Assembly (NCBI RefSeq): GCF_032854445.1
Contig: NC_088300.1
Location: 15,717,191-15,781,190, forward strand
Reading direction: 5' to 3'
Length of the DNA: 64,000 nucleotides
Source of the DNA: Liolophura sinensis
Taxonomy: Eukaryota > Mollusca > Polyplacophora > Chitonida > Chitonidae
Shown in pieces: positions 13,276 through 24,800 of this stretch. The notes beneath the pieces were generated by a model. That model did no database searches. It saw only the letters and a program-made list of their open reading frames with translations, and was not told where the DNA came from. Both the position numbers and the translations under genes were made by a program. Each line of letters opens with the position of its first letter. Within the stretch, counting starts at the first letter, position 1.

Positions 13276-13345
13276 TTTCTTTTAGCTCAATTGGTAGAAT
13301 GATGGATTTTCGAATGTGAGATCTGAGCTCAAATCCCGTTGTGAC
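13276..13345 (+). repeat. tRNA-like remnant (SINE head or tRNA pseudogene)
   Basis: An A-box-like TAGCTCAATTGGTAGA and a B-box-like GAGCTCAAATCCC lie about 30 bp apart. The acceptor stem does not pair well, so I take this as a decayed tRNA-derived element and not a working tRNA gene. Confidence 0.35.
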
Positions 13346-13659
13346 CCACAGTGGAAATCTTAAACATGTAGCAATAACAGTAAGCAGAAATGTTCAAAAA
13401 GCAGCTTTTAAAGTGAAAATATAAGCCTTTTGAAAACAACATATATGTACATTTTCTATGCCGTCATTTAGCATTGTGTATTGGGACACTGAGAATTAAG
13501 TCAGATCATGCTGTCCTGTCAAACGGCAATATGCACAGACAAACAGGCACTTGACGTTTCCTATTCAGCATCTATTGTTGACGTTTTAAATTTATTGTCC
13601 TTGGGCACACTATACTCTTTAACCCGTTCATAGCAGGCTTAAGCGATGTATCTTTAATA

Positions 13660-13749
13660 TGAAAAAAGAGACGTTTAGTTAGAAGTTGTAACTTCCTATT
13701 CTAGTTTGAAGACTAAAGTTTGTAACTTCTGACTAAAGGTCTCTAATAT
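13660..13749. repeat. Short perfect-ish palindrome
   Basis: AGAGACGTTTAGTTAGAAGT is mirrored by ACTTCTGACTAAAGGTCTCT about 30 bp later, with AATAT flanks on both sides. It could form a hairpin of about 30 bp and may be a mini fold-back element. Confidence 0.6.
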
Positions 13750-14592
13750 CAACCTTGTTATTGATCTAAAAATGGAATGTTCCAGTTCATATACATGTAA
13801 GTGTAAAATTCAAGAAATTTAATTTAGGACGTGAAACAAGGCACAAACTAGTTTAGAATTTTACCAACAATCACACATTCAGTTATGCTTCAGCGTTGTA
13901 CTGTCTTGCAATTCGTATACAGCCTTTGTGAACGCAAATAACAATGTAACAATTGTCGAACAATTAACTGTAATCCATATTTCGTTGTCTTCGTCTTCAC
14001 CACGAAGAAAGTGTATAAAAATGCTTACGTAAAGGTGTAGATCAGTATATACATTAATATTGGTAATAATCCATTAAATTCATGTGCTCCTTATATTAGT
14101 CGCTGCTGTAGTAGGTGGTGCACAAGCCGCGTCTTCAAATTTAAAACATGGTTGCGGGTTTCTCGCTCTACATAAATATGCCAACCTTCGTAACAGAGCT
14201 ATATGTATTTGAAAAGGTTTATCCAAAAATCATCATAAATCAGAGGTTAACGCATCATTGTGACCTGTGAAGCCGTAGCCTTTGAAGCTGTAAGTTTGTT
14301 GTATATGTTCCTAAGTCAAATGTGTAATCGACCTGCTTATTGGGTTAACTATGTTCGGCTGACGTTGAATGCTTCATGTCAGTATTTCAGCGTTCATTGT
14401 TTAATGTGAACTTGGAACACTCCATGTGTATATTGTATATCATTTAAAATAATTCATCCACAATCCTCCACAATTTGTCGATATCTTGAAAATTGTTAAC
14501 GGTCGTGGTCTCACGTAAATATATTGAAATTCCTGGTTTTGAAAATGAAAGGGGAGACAAATTCGCAAAGTCTGACTGATGTTTTCGTGCAG

Positions 14593-14799
14593 GTGAAGAC
14601 CGAGGTGGTGAGGGACGTGACAAGCACGATGGCCACGGACCCCGCAGACGACCCATCCGAGGCCCCCAGCATGGATATTGTGACAGTGGTGGTGCCCGTT
14701 GTTGTTGTAGCTGTTGTGCTCATTATGGCGCTGGCCATCTTCATCTACTGGTACTGCTGCAAGAGGAGGAAGGAACTGAATAAACAGGCTATTGCAGAG
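14593..14799 (+). CDS. Exon: juxtamembrane and transmembrane segment
   Basis: The acceptor is TTTTCGTGCAG and the donor is GCAGAG|GTAAAA, with 69 codons in phase 0. An acidic Thr/Pro-rich stretch precedes about 24 hydrophobic residues (VTVVVPVVVVAVVLIMALAI followed by FIYWY). These are followed by CCKRRK, a membrane-stop of basic residues that places the C-terminal side in the cytoplasm. This is the first exon of the receptor visible in the window. Confidence 0.8.
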
Positions 14800-17700
14800 G
14801 TAAAATCAAAAATTCATTGTCAGCGTGCAAGCCGTCCTTCCCCTAAATGCGACTTGTAGCTGAGTCAACTTTTATTTTGGCTTGTTTTAATTTCGAGGTT
14901 TCAAAATACTGGGTTAATCCTTCACTTATCTTGATTTTTACCTTAAAACCAATTAAGCAGCACATATAACCCTGGCAGCAGAGACTGAAGCCTTCTCCAA
15001 AATAAATCGAAAGGCTAACTATATCCATGTTCTTCTTCTCTGTTGAAGCATGCTCTATGTCGTCAGACTGTCAAAGATCACCCCACTTCAGTGTACACTG
15101 TGGAAAAAAACTTCGTAAGTCCGATCGTCGCATTGAATGTGACATCTGAAAGGCGCCTGCGGTATTCTGGGGAACCGGCTGTTTCGTCGCTGCCAACATC
15201 CGGGCGATCAGTATCCTACGACTGCCTGGGAGATCGCGACAGGTGCCAGCCATGGCAAGGTCTTCGCAACTCCGTCGCTTCTGACAATGGCTACTATGTG
15301 CCTGATGTTCTGCACTCGTCCACATCGCAGCTGAGTCAGAGCGTGGAACCAAGACAAAGTTTCCTTCAGGATTCAGAATCGACACCGGAGAGATCTCTGA
15401 GCAGTGACCACATAGAGGCTCGCTTCTGGCCAGGTGTCGGTCGCAGACCCGTCAGTAAAGCCTCTAGTTTAGGCAGAGATAGTGGTCTAGGAGGCAGTCA
15501 GGAGACATGTCTATCTTATCAAACAGATCTGAAGGCGTCCTTGTCGAATTTCAGCATGTGCTCCTCAGAGGCAGAGTATGATTTGGAATTGTACTCTGAA
15601 AGACCGAAGTCCCTGCCACCTATGTGTGGCTCTCTAGCTTCAACAGAGGTACAGAAAATCGAGCATATACCACTAAGGAGCATGTATCCCTGTCTTCCTC
15701 GTCTCGACGAGAATGACAATCAGCCAGATGTGTACAAACACATACAGTCACTTCGAGACAAGTTTTACACCTTAAGAAACCAAGCCGGTGCCCCTCGAGA
15801 CGAAGCCCCTCGTCAAATCATGGGAACGCCAAATTTCGTAATTGGAATATTTGGCACGGAAGGAGGGCATCTGCAACTCTTTGACGGTTCCGCAACGCTG
15901 GCTATTCCCCAGGACGCCCTACCCTTTGAGCAGGAGGTGTACCTGTATGCTTATTATGAGAACGCCTGCATAGATGGCAAGTCCTACCTGAGAAGAGTGA
16001 TTGAATGTGGGCCTGATGGACTTGCCTTCAAGACGCCAGTGTGCCTTAGTTTTATACCTAGACTCATTCCGTGTGACGAGAATGAAAGTGAAACTGATGT
16101 GGATCTCAAAGTAGTATTCAAGAATAACGAACCAGACTCATGGCGATCTCTAAAAAAGAGTGAATCGTTTTTTCATGCGCAGCACGAATTTGTATCAATA
16201 CATGTGGATCATTTCACGCGGTTTACTGTGGAACCGGCCGGCGGATCCGTCCAGCTGGCGGCCGGTGCTTCCTCTGCACACGTCACCAGTCCACACAATC
16301 AGCCCACGGAGTCCCGAAAGTTCTATGTGTCTGTGTACGTGGGGCAAGCCCTTAATGGCGTCAACGAGTACAGGGTGTGCTTCATAGAAAAAGATAAGGA
16401 CAAGTTACAGGTAAAAAATTACTTATGTATACAACGATAGTCTGGTCTACCTCATCACCGATATACCATAGCGGATTACTTCGTAAACATCATTGATACA
16501 CTAAAACTCAAATAGGTCTCATCCTAGAATCCATTCGAAAACATTCCAAGACTTTTTCGATGGCCAAATAATGCAAACCAGGAGAAATAATATTGTCTTG
16601 TTGATATTTTTTAGGCGCACAACAAGAACATGAATCAGGAAGGGTTCCGCTCAGCAGTTGCCTCTCCCAAGGCATTCAGTTTGACGTCTGAAGGCCGTGA
16701 TGTTCGCATAGAAATACCGTCTATACATGGATGTGAATTTAAAAGCTCAAATACAAAACATGTAAGTGTAGATAGTTGAGCCACCATGTTCTACAGCTCA
16801 TCTTCCGTGCCTTTCCTCAGCGACACTGTAGTGTGGTCACCACACTTCGTCAACAGTGAGTATGTTCTGGTTGTGCCGTGGGAAAATTGACCTTAAGGAA
16901 CTGTGCTTTCAAATCAACCTGTATATATGAAATTGGCAACTGATGTTTAGGTATAATGCACATTTTAACTTGCTGCTTCTAAAACTGGCTCATTATCAAA
17001 TATTGATTTACTTATCAGCTGTTGCTAAGACCAACAGATTTGTTCTGTAGTGTACGGAGCACTAGTTTCACCTCCGGTTTTGTTGGTTTTCCAGGTGGTT
17101 CCAATTGACGAATTTGATGACCAGACAGTGGAGGACATTGGTCCTCCCTGCAGGCACTTTCTTTTGGGTTTGGCTAAACCAAATACAGGGGGGCTCTTTG
17201 AGGTGGCTGTATTCCAGGAGAATGTTCATGACAAAGTGCTGACCTTCTGTGTCAGCATTAACCATAACGCCATCAAAGATAAGGTAAGATCAGCTGTACT
17301 GTCCATATATAAGAATTAAGTTACTCATGTCTCCCAAGCGGTCTCACTTCTTAAAGTATCCACGTTCATACGTGAACAAATGTAAACCCGAAGTTTTTTA
17401 AAGTGTTTAAGAAAATGTCAACGGCATAAATGCATTTATTCAACACTTTATTTTTCGTTAAATCTTTTCAGTTGTCACATGACTCTAGAGAGTTAACCCA
17501 CCAAGATGTCCTGGAGTTTTTGGCGGGAAACCGTCTGGCCAAATACGATCCGAACGTGTGTTTTCCAAAAAACATGAAACTGGACATCTGTACGAAGGTG
17601 GAGGGTTTGCAGACACACGGATGGTACAAACTAGCGGAAGCGGCGCAAATACCAGGAAACAAATACAAATGGTTGGAATCCTATGTCAGGGAGAAGCATG

Positions 17701-18368
17701 TAACACCTTGCTATGTGGTGTTGGACTTTATCGAAGCCAAACTGATCGCCAAAGATGTAGGCATTGGGAAAGCCTGTGATCAGCTTACTCAAATGTTAGA
17801 CAGATCTGGGTTCGAAGTAGCAGCTGATTTCTGCAAATCCTGGAAAGTTGAATTGTTAAAACAACGGAGTCATCACAAAGAAAAAGGAGGGCGAATGTCC
17901 TTTGGAAGGCGAGACGATTATGCCAATCTTTCACCAAGTCGCGAGGAACTAGGAACAATCCCAGAAGAGAGTAATACATCTCGGACACAAACTAACACTC
18001 GCGGGGAAAATAGTCCCGCCTCACGAAGGCCATACAATATGACGCTGGAACTTCGCCAAGGGCCAAATGGTGGTGTCGGTTTACCATTGAGCACATATCA
18101 CCATTTGGAGAAGCAGTTTAGTTCGGATGTTTCCCCTACGCTTCTCTTGGACAACTCTGGTATGGGACATGGAAACTCTTTACCGTCACCCAGTCAAACT
18201 CCGTTCGCCATCAGTCGTGCACACGATTCTATGCCCCAAAGCACCCGAAGGCCCAATAAAGTGCTAGTAAAGGGAAACCGCGAGAAATCCGGGCGCAACG
18301 ATAGCGGGATTGGTAGTGATATAGCTTCTCCAGTGGACTCCGAGGGAGACAGGAGCAGCCATATATAA
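14593..18368 (+). CDS. UNC5-like netrin receptor, transmembrane and cytoplasmic half (5 exons)
   Basis: Exons as I join them are 14593-14799, 15049-16410, 16615-16761, 17095-17283 and 17472-18368. All boundaries are AG/GT and all junctions are phase 0, giving 933 codons plus stop. Order: short juxtamembrane segment, one transmembrane helix, a long Ser-rich linker, ZU5, UPA, death domain, then a ~170-residue tail. That order defines the UNC5 family, which binds netrins and signals repulsion of axons and migrating cells, or apoptosis through the death domain. The start codon and the immunoglobulin and thrombospondin ectodomain exons are not in the window or do not exist. Odd points are the linker and tail, both longer than I recall for UNC5 proteins, which normally end just after the death domain. 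A damaged duplicate follows at 21.9 kb. The domain set is secure; orthology to UNC5 versus a lineage-specific relative is not. Confidence 0.85.
15049..16410 (+). CDS. Exon: Ser-rich linker, ZU5 domain, start of UPA
   Basis: This is a 454-codon exon. Residues 1-~255 are a polar linker with several possible phosphosites, including a DSGLGGS segment near 15479. The ZU5 domain runs from about residue 260 to 395: GIFGTEGGHLQLFDGSATLA, IPQDALPF, and the CGPDGLAFKTPVCLSF core strand typical of ZU5. The UPA domain starts at KFYVSVYVGQAL. The exon ends DKLQ|GTAAAA. Confidence 0.85.
16615..16761 (+). CDS. Exon: UPA domain, part 2
   Basis: This exon has 49 codons between ATTTTTTAG and CAT|GTAAGT. It was too short to stand out as an open frame. 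It was placed by phase and by a homologous, stop-bearing copy at 22937 in the duplicate. Confidence 0.8.
17095..17283 (+). CDS. Exon: UPA domain, part 3
   Basis: This exon has 63 codons between TTTTCCAG and AAG|GTAAGA. It contains HFLLGLAKP and VLTFCVSI, consistent with the end of a UPA fold. A copy with a stop lies at 23568. Confidence 0.82.
17472..18368 (+). CDS. Exon: death domain and Ser-rich C-terminal tail
   Basis: This exon has 298 codons plus stop and its acceptor is TCTTTTCAG. The death domain spans about residues 35-125: a GWYKLAEAAQIPG helix with the conserved Trp, then the PCYVVLDFIEAKL helix, then LTQMLDRSGF. After it comes a tail of about 170 residues rich in Ser, Asn and Pro. 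The tail contains NDSGIGSD (18297-18320), an exact match to the DSGxxS phosphodegron read by beta-TrCP ligases. It ends in SSHI, which fits a class I PDZ ligand. Both motif readings are inference. Confidence 0.85.
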   Translation: MSHDSRELTHQDVLEFLAGNRLAKYDPNVCFPKNMKLDICTKVEGLQTHGWYKLAEAAQIPGNKYKWLESYVREKHVTPCYVVLDFIEAKLIAKDVGIGKACDQLTQMLDRSGFEVAADFCKSWKVELLKQRSHHKEKGGRMSFGRRDDYANLSPSREELGTIPEESNTSRTQTNTRGENSPASRRPYNMTLELRQGPNGGVGLPLSTYHHLEKQFSSDVSPTLLLDNSGMGHGNSLPSPSQTPFAISRAHDSMPQSTRRPNKVLVKGNREKSGRNDSGIGSDIASPVDSEGDRSSHI

Positions 18369-19875
18369 AACAACAGGATGTATGGCTTGCCAGATAAACA
18401 GGTCTACAGAAAGGCAATGTTCAGCCCCAAGCACCTATGGAAGCTGACAAACGTCCACCGGTGGCGAAGACATGAAGTCAGACATGCGCAGTATGATAAC
18501 GCCACGGTGAATCTAACTTTTCTCGTACTGTACCACATTGTTGTGCCTTCCGCTTCTTTATAAACCCGTATTATGGACATTCCTTTGAAGGAACATATTT
18601 CTTACCTGAACATTTGCTACAATATGGATGGCAGCCATCTATGCACATTGTGCACATTCTAATTTTTTTTTAACCGTTCAAGACAAAATCAGTGACCTAA
18701 GCAATCTTCGCAACAAAAGCTTAACACGTTCAGCGTAGAATAATAATGCCTATCAGAGTAAAAGTAAGCAAAAAATATTAACTGAAACATGGTCATATTT
18801 GGGCACATATGGGCTTCTTAGTTCGGGTCCCGCACAAAGGAAATAACGATCCCCGGGGAAGGATGGGGCTTTCGGTTCCTCAAAACCCGTGATAACATCA
18901 CCAAAGGCACTATCCTGTTGGTCAGAGTTGAGCTAGTGCAGCGAATAACGTAATTCTGTTAAAATATATATACATTCCCCATTGCCCTTGTGAAATGTTT
19001 GTGGTGATTGCCCATGACGAGCTGGATTCCAGAAAACCTTAACACAGGATACCACGTGAAACTTCGAGGACACCCCTCTTCAAATGTTACTACATTTCTT
19101 ACCAGAAGACCATATCTACTGTTGTTTTGAAATTTTATACCACGTTCATAAAAAACGGCTTTTGTGTCCATTTTTATTCAAGATTTCATATTTTACTATG
19201 GATTCAGCTGCATATGAAATGTTTGCGTCAATCAGGTACTTGTACATTAGCAATACATACAATGGTTGTGACTCTCAAGTGCTTATATGTAAATATTTGA
19301 TTTTATCGAAAAACGTTGAAATTGTACATTTACAGGTATTATATATATTTACCAACTATATTTCAATGAATATTTTGTATAGTTTCGGTCTAGATATACT
19401 TTGGAATAACACTGTATGTATACCATGTAAAAATGATCTTAGAAATTTTTTAAAAACATATTGTTTGTTGATAGGGTTGTCAGACATACATATATATGGG
19501 CTATGGGCCATGCAACGTGAACGATAATGCCTGAGCACTGATACCGGTATGCTGTAACCGTCCTTATGAATATGCAGATTATCTTATCTCGTCCAGTCAT
19601 ATAAAGAGTTCTATAACTTTCTCAATTTCGTCCTCAACCCAAGCAGTGCGTAGGTTATCTGTCTTGTTTCGTATTAGTCGAGTGTTGGCTCCAGTGTGAC
19701 TTACAACTATTTATGCATCACAAGCTGTCCATTTATATTCCTTTTTACATACAGGTTGTGTTTGCCATTGGTAGCAACGTGTTTAACAGCTGGGTTTTAA
19801 GCCAAGATTCGAATAATATTCTTGTACAGAAGGGTAAACAAATATAATAAACATAATAAAATTATCGTTTTTGGT
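18369..19875 (+). terminator. 3' UTR and polyadenylation signals of the UNC5-like gene
   Basis: Two AATAAA hexamers lie at 19846-19851 and 19855-19860. The UTR is AT-rich. A block at 19555-19620 (TCCTTATGAATATGCA, then CTCGTCCAG) recurs at 26235-26300 downstream of the duplicated death domain. This shows that the duplicated segment included the UTR. Confidence 0.6.
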
Positions 19876-20554
19876 TTTGTGTGAGTGGTTTTGTGACTGT
19901 TCGCTAAAGAAAGCAAAGAGTGTGTCTTAAATACTTTATATAAAGCCCTGCTCACACAGACAACATTTGGTGTCGATAGAAGGATTTTCAGATCTCGGTG
20001 TCAGATGATCTAGAATATCGGTTTCCCCTCACACGGGCCAAATTTGTTGTTTTCTTTAATGACGTCAACATGCTACATTCAAAGTCATGTGACCGCATAA
20101 TATGACGATACATCGGTATTAGAATCCAAGTTGTCCTTGCTCGAATGACATTTCCTGATCGGTTGAATCTGTGCCAGACACATTTGTTTCCGAATTTTTC
20201 AGAGCCGAAAATCATAAACAATCTGACTCTTTGGATCAGGTTTTTCCAGTAATTCAGTCAGTAATTCGTACTGTGGTTACCCACCCAATAGTAAAATTTG
20301 AAGATTGCATCAAAATGACGATATGAAGAAATCGACAACAAAATCAACATTAGGAGATGTTGTCCATGTGCTCTGGGTTTTATTGAGAGATCCGTGAGAA
20401 TCACCTTGCGTGATTTTTAAAGCAACAATTTGGTCTTAATTTGATTTGTTGGTGTTGGGACTCCGTTCTCAAAAATATTCCGATCGGCTGTCGGCGTTGT
20501 GATGGAGAATCCCCAGTACCAGGGGTGACGTCGAAAAGGTTACACGTATTCTTG

Positions 20555-21060
20555 AGCAAATATTAAAAGTTGAGGCGCCGATACATTGGGTTTAAACAGC
20601 ACATATACGAAGAAAGCGAAATGGTTTATAAAAAATCTTAAAAGTGGGCGTGGCAGTTTGAAGTGCCTAGAGTCCGGAAGTTCCGGTACTCTAGATTGCC
20701 GTATATGAGATTTCAGCCATTTTGGAGCATCTAGAGGTGAGGTCTGAAAGCTGTAGAGCCGTAAAAGTGACATGCTGATAGTGAAAGAGTTTTAAAAGCT
20801 CAAGCCTGCACATTAAAGGGACTTAAAGTCGCTTATAGTGATATCCAATGTTGAGGCACTGAGACACGGGGATTAAAACGTACAGACGCGGAAAAAGTGA
20901 CAGGTTGAGAGCCAGGTGGGGCGTGGCGTTTAAAAAGTCTATCCAAACACATAGGCCTAGGCCCGGGAGGCTCGGCAACCCAAGATGGTCGATCGTGCAG
21001 ACGAGTTTCCATCTATTCAAAGTTAATTGGTACCCGGACACGTGAGTCTAAAAGAGTAGG
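20555..21060. repeat. Degenerate tandem duplication, ~300-bp period
   Basis: A block at 20570-20660 (TTGAGGCGCCGA, a TTTAAAC word, then GTGGGCGTGGC) resembles one at 20850-20945 (TTGAGGCACTGA, ATTAAAACG, then GGGGCGTGGCG). Weaker similarity continues to about 21060. No gene was seen between 19876 and 21870. Confidence 0.45.
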
Positions 21061-21869
21061 GAAAACTGACAAAAAATTTAAAAGATAAGAAGTCAGTACG
21101 TCGAGTTCAGATGGATCCAAGTTTATCATTGGAGCCCCCAACTTTTATTTGACAGACACAGATGAGCGTCTTTGGCCAAAATTTTTCACTACCAGTATGT
21201 AAAAAGCTTTGCAAAAGCCTTATCTGATCGACAGAAAGCAAACAATTTCTAAATTCTTAACATACTTTTGAATACTTTCTTGTTTCACATTATTTATGAA
21301 AACCAGAGAATCTAAATGGAGATTTAAACTGTATGGTAACCAAAGTTGTGTATTTAGCAAGACGCAATTAGAGATAAATAAAAATCAATATAGAACTTAA
21401 TCTGTTTGATTAAGTAAAGATTTTTATCTAGTCTTTTTAGTTCATTTTACTGTAGGAAATGTGAAAGAACCAAAATATTAGAATGAGGCAAACCAGAATA
21501 TACTATGTACTTCCTGCCGGATCAAGCTCTCGGCCACCCTCATCCCCCCATTCCCACCCCAACTCCGCCTCACCCGGTAACGACGCCACCGATTAAGAAA
21601 GTCATAGCGTTTACAATTGTTCCGGAAGATATCACTTCCTGAATCAAAATGGCAGCTACATGCTATTTGCATCATAAATAAAGTAGATAAGCCGTTTACA
21701 ACTACGGTTGATACTTTTTATCCCTAGTCATCTCCCCAAATTAGGCTGACTTCAAAGAATTAACACATGAAACCACACGAAAAGTGTTTTTGTTGAAATC
21801 TTGAATTAGACATATGATACATGTAAGAAATATTTCTCTTAAGTTGTACCAACTCTTAAGCACGAGAAA

Positions 21870-24800
21870 CCAAGATAAATCTCAGGGAAAAGCCTGTCCC
21901 CAGATAATTGGAACTCCAGATTTTGTCACTGGAATATTTGACGCCGATGGAGGGTCATCTGCAGCGCTTTCCACAGGGCTGGGTATTCCCCCAAAATACC
22001 TTGCTCTTTGAGCAGGAAGTATACCTGTATCCTTACTACGAGAACTCTTGCAAAGGCGACAAGTCCTACCTGAGAAAAGTCACTGAATGTGGGTCAAACG
22101 GGCTTAAATTCAAGACATCAGTCTGCCTTAGTTTTATACGCACGTATACTTCATGCGACTCGAATGAAATAGATACAAAACTCAAGGTCGTATTAAAAAA
22201 TAATGATGCAGATTCATGGCGATCTCTAACACAGAACGAATCGTTTTTTTCAGTATCTGTGGATCACTTCATCCGATTTACCGTGGAGCCGGTCGGTGGA
22301 TCCGTCCAGCTGGCGGTCGAAGCGTTTTCTCGGCATGTCACCAGTTCATTCAATCAGCCCACGGAGTCCCGGAAGTTCTATGTGTCTGTGTACGTGGGGC
22401 AAGCCCATTGTGGCGCAACCGAGTACAGGGTGTGCTTCATCGAAATATGTAACAAGTTAAAAGGTGACTCTGGAAATATTTCTCGGTTTGCTTCGTTTAT
22501 TCAATAATTCGTGGCATTCCCTTCATCAATAGCACTGAATTGATTTATCTGTATACCTAATCAGTTGTAAACGCAGTATTTCAACAATTTAAATCCACAT
22601 ATACGACGGCGTGCAGATTTACGGGCGCAGGAAAGTTACCTGAGTACACGACATAAACAGCGGCCGTTTGTCAGATACCAGTCAAACTTTTTCCTAATTT
22701 TAAGTCGCACAAGTCATTGGTCAGATATTGGTCCATTTTATCCAGTCCACCGTTTTATACCAATGAGCCAGAGACGATCCATATTAAAGAAATTAAGCCA
22801 ATTACCAGAGGAAAAACTTTGCACAGGATTGTGTCTCATTTTATACATTGAATGCAAATTTAGACTTTTTCAACACTGATTCCAGGTGCGCAAAAAAAGC
22901 AGAATAAATAAAATTATGTGTTTTACATTTTTGCAGATCCTCAACAGTAACATGAAGAAGGAGTTCCATTAATCTGTATTCTCTCTCAAGCCCTTCAGTC
23001 TGACCCCTAGGGACATGACGTTCGCATATAAATACGGCTCATGCATGGGTGCGAATGTAATAGCGCATGTACAAACAATGTACGTGTATTCAAACAATGC
23101 ATCAACCTGCTATTCAAATATCGCTACTTCTTTTTATTTAACGACACGTGTTATATCGACATATTCCTAGTAGAGAGTACACGTTGAGAATAATTTCAAG
23201 TTTCTACGTTGTTATACATGTGCTTATGACCTTCTGTTGTGATAAGCCTAGATCTCATTCTGAACTAGATAGATGTAGGTAAGCCACACGAGCAGTTACT
23301 GCGAAACAAAAAAAATACCAAGATTTATGTAGTGAAATATATCGGCGTGATGATTAAATATCCTGTGGAGATGTAAATACCATATATACTTTGTTTGGTG
23401 TGTTGTGTACGAGATACTTTTGCCGTTTTCTCTATTCTTTTTCCCATTCTGATCAGGTATGAAAAGCTGCAGTTTTCGGCCACACTCCCAAACTCCTCGG
23501 GGTGCAGTCCACGTCATTGCCGAATTCCACTTCCTTCACTTACGGGTTGTATGTTTTTTTTTTTCAGATCATTCCCATTGACTAATTTGACAGTCAGGCC
23601 GTGGACGACATTGGTCCGCCCCACAGGCACTTTTTTTTTTTTTCGAGTTCACCAAACCAGACGCAAGCAGGCTCTTTGAGGTCACTGTGTTCCACGAGAA
23701 TGTCCATGACAAGGTCTTGACGTTTTGTGTCGGAATTAACGACAAAAATTATCGTTGATATAAAATCACTTGTTAAACGGCAAACCTTCTCTGATCACAT
23801 GATCATTTCTGTCGAAATGCCCGACAAGAAAGTACAAATCACATTCTTGAGAGAACTAGGCCTACTGTAGACGAGAGTAAGATAGCACTTGCGCGCAGTT
23901 ACTTGCCATTGGCGTATACATATTCGCCACAAAAATGGGGAAGCATTTAAAATAATCTCAACATGGCGGTGCGCAGTAATCTGACAACGACCGATTGTTT
24001 CGTTTTACTTTCTTGAGCAGCTATGATCTGTTAGGAAAACTTGAACAGATAAACAAACTTTATTTTGAGCTTGTCGCATGTGGTTAATGTCTGGTCAGGT
24101 CAAGTTAACAACGCACTAGTATAAGGAAAGGCATGACTCTTCCTGAATTGTGAAAACAAAAAGGAGCATATGTATCTTTGAGCTGATAAGTTGAGTTGAG
24201 TTGTACTTTGACCTAAGTCCGACGAAGAGCAAATAAATAAGATTAGTGGTGTTTTAGAATGTTGAGGGTGTATTTGTGTGAATACATTCTTAAACAGTTA
24301 ACAGATATTTAAATATCAATGCTCACGTCACACTGTGGTTTGAACTATCGACTATTTTACTAGAATTGAAGGACAGTACTCTATTGTACAATTTATCATG
24401 AGTACAGACAGTGAAACAGCGCCTATGCGCGGATTGAATCACATGTACAGGAGACTCAAAAGTTCTTCGTTTATCTTCTTAAAAGACAAGAAACCTTGAA
24501 TTATTGCTTCCATTTTAGTCACTCTGAAGATTATTTCACTTCAATGACGGCTTGTCAGTAAAGTCATATATTTCTGTGTTTTACAGAAATAAAGCGCATT
24601 TTAAATACATTCACTTCATGTAAAATCCCCTATATGCGCAACCACACAATACACAAGTGAAATCCATTGTTAAAAATCCAGCTGCATAATATTTTTAACA
24701 ATCAACCGTTTACTCTACGTTTTGTCCCTTTCCCTACCCTGTTCAAGTCGCCATTCTTGGGGAATCACGAGGACGTGAAAAAAGCCACCGGAAGTGAATG

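Larger units (their letters stand above)
12236..14592. other. No gene recognised upstream of the receptor
   Basis: I looked here for the immunoglobulin and thrombospondin exons expected upstream of an UNC5 transmembrane exon and found none. The stretch holds a tRNA-like remnant (13276-13345) and a small palindrome (13660-13749). Confidence 0.4.

Noticed and set aside
14524-14592. Extension of the transmembrane exon upstream to a start codon
   Set aside because: The open frame begins at a TTG, and a clear acceptor (TTTTCGTGCAG) at 14592 marks the exon start.
19084-19527. 147-codon plus-strand frame after the receptor stop
   Set aside because: It lies in the probable 3' UTR before the AATAAA signals and shows no domain.
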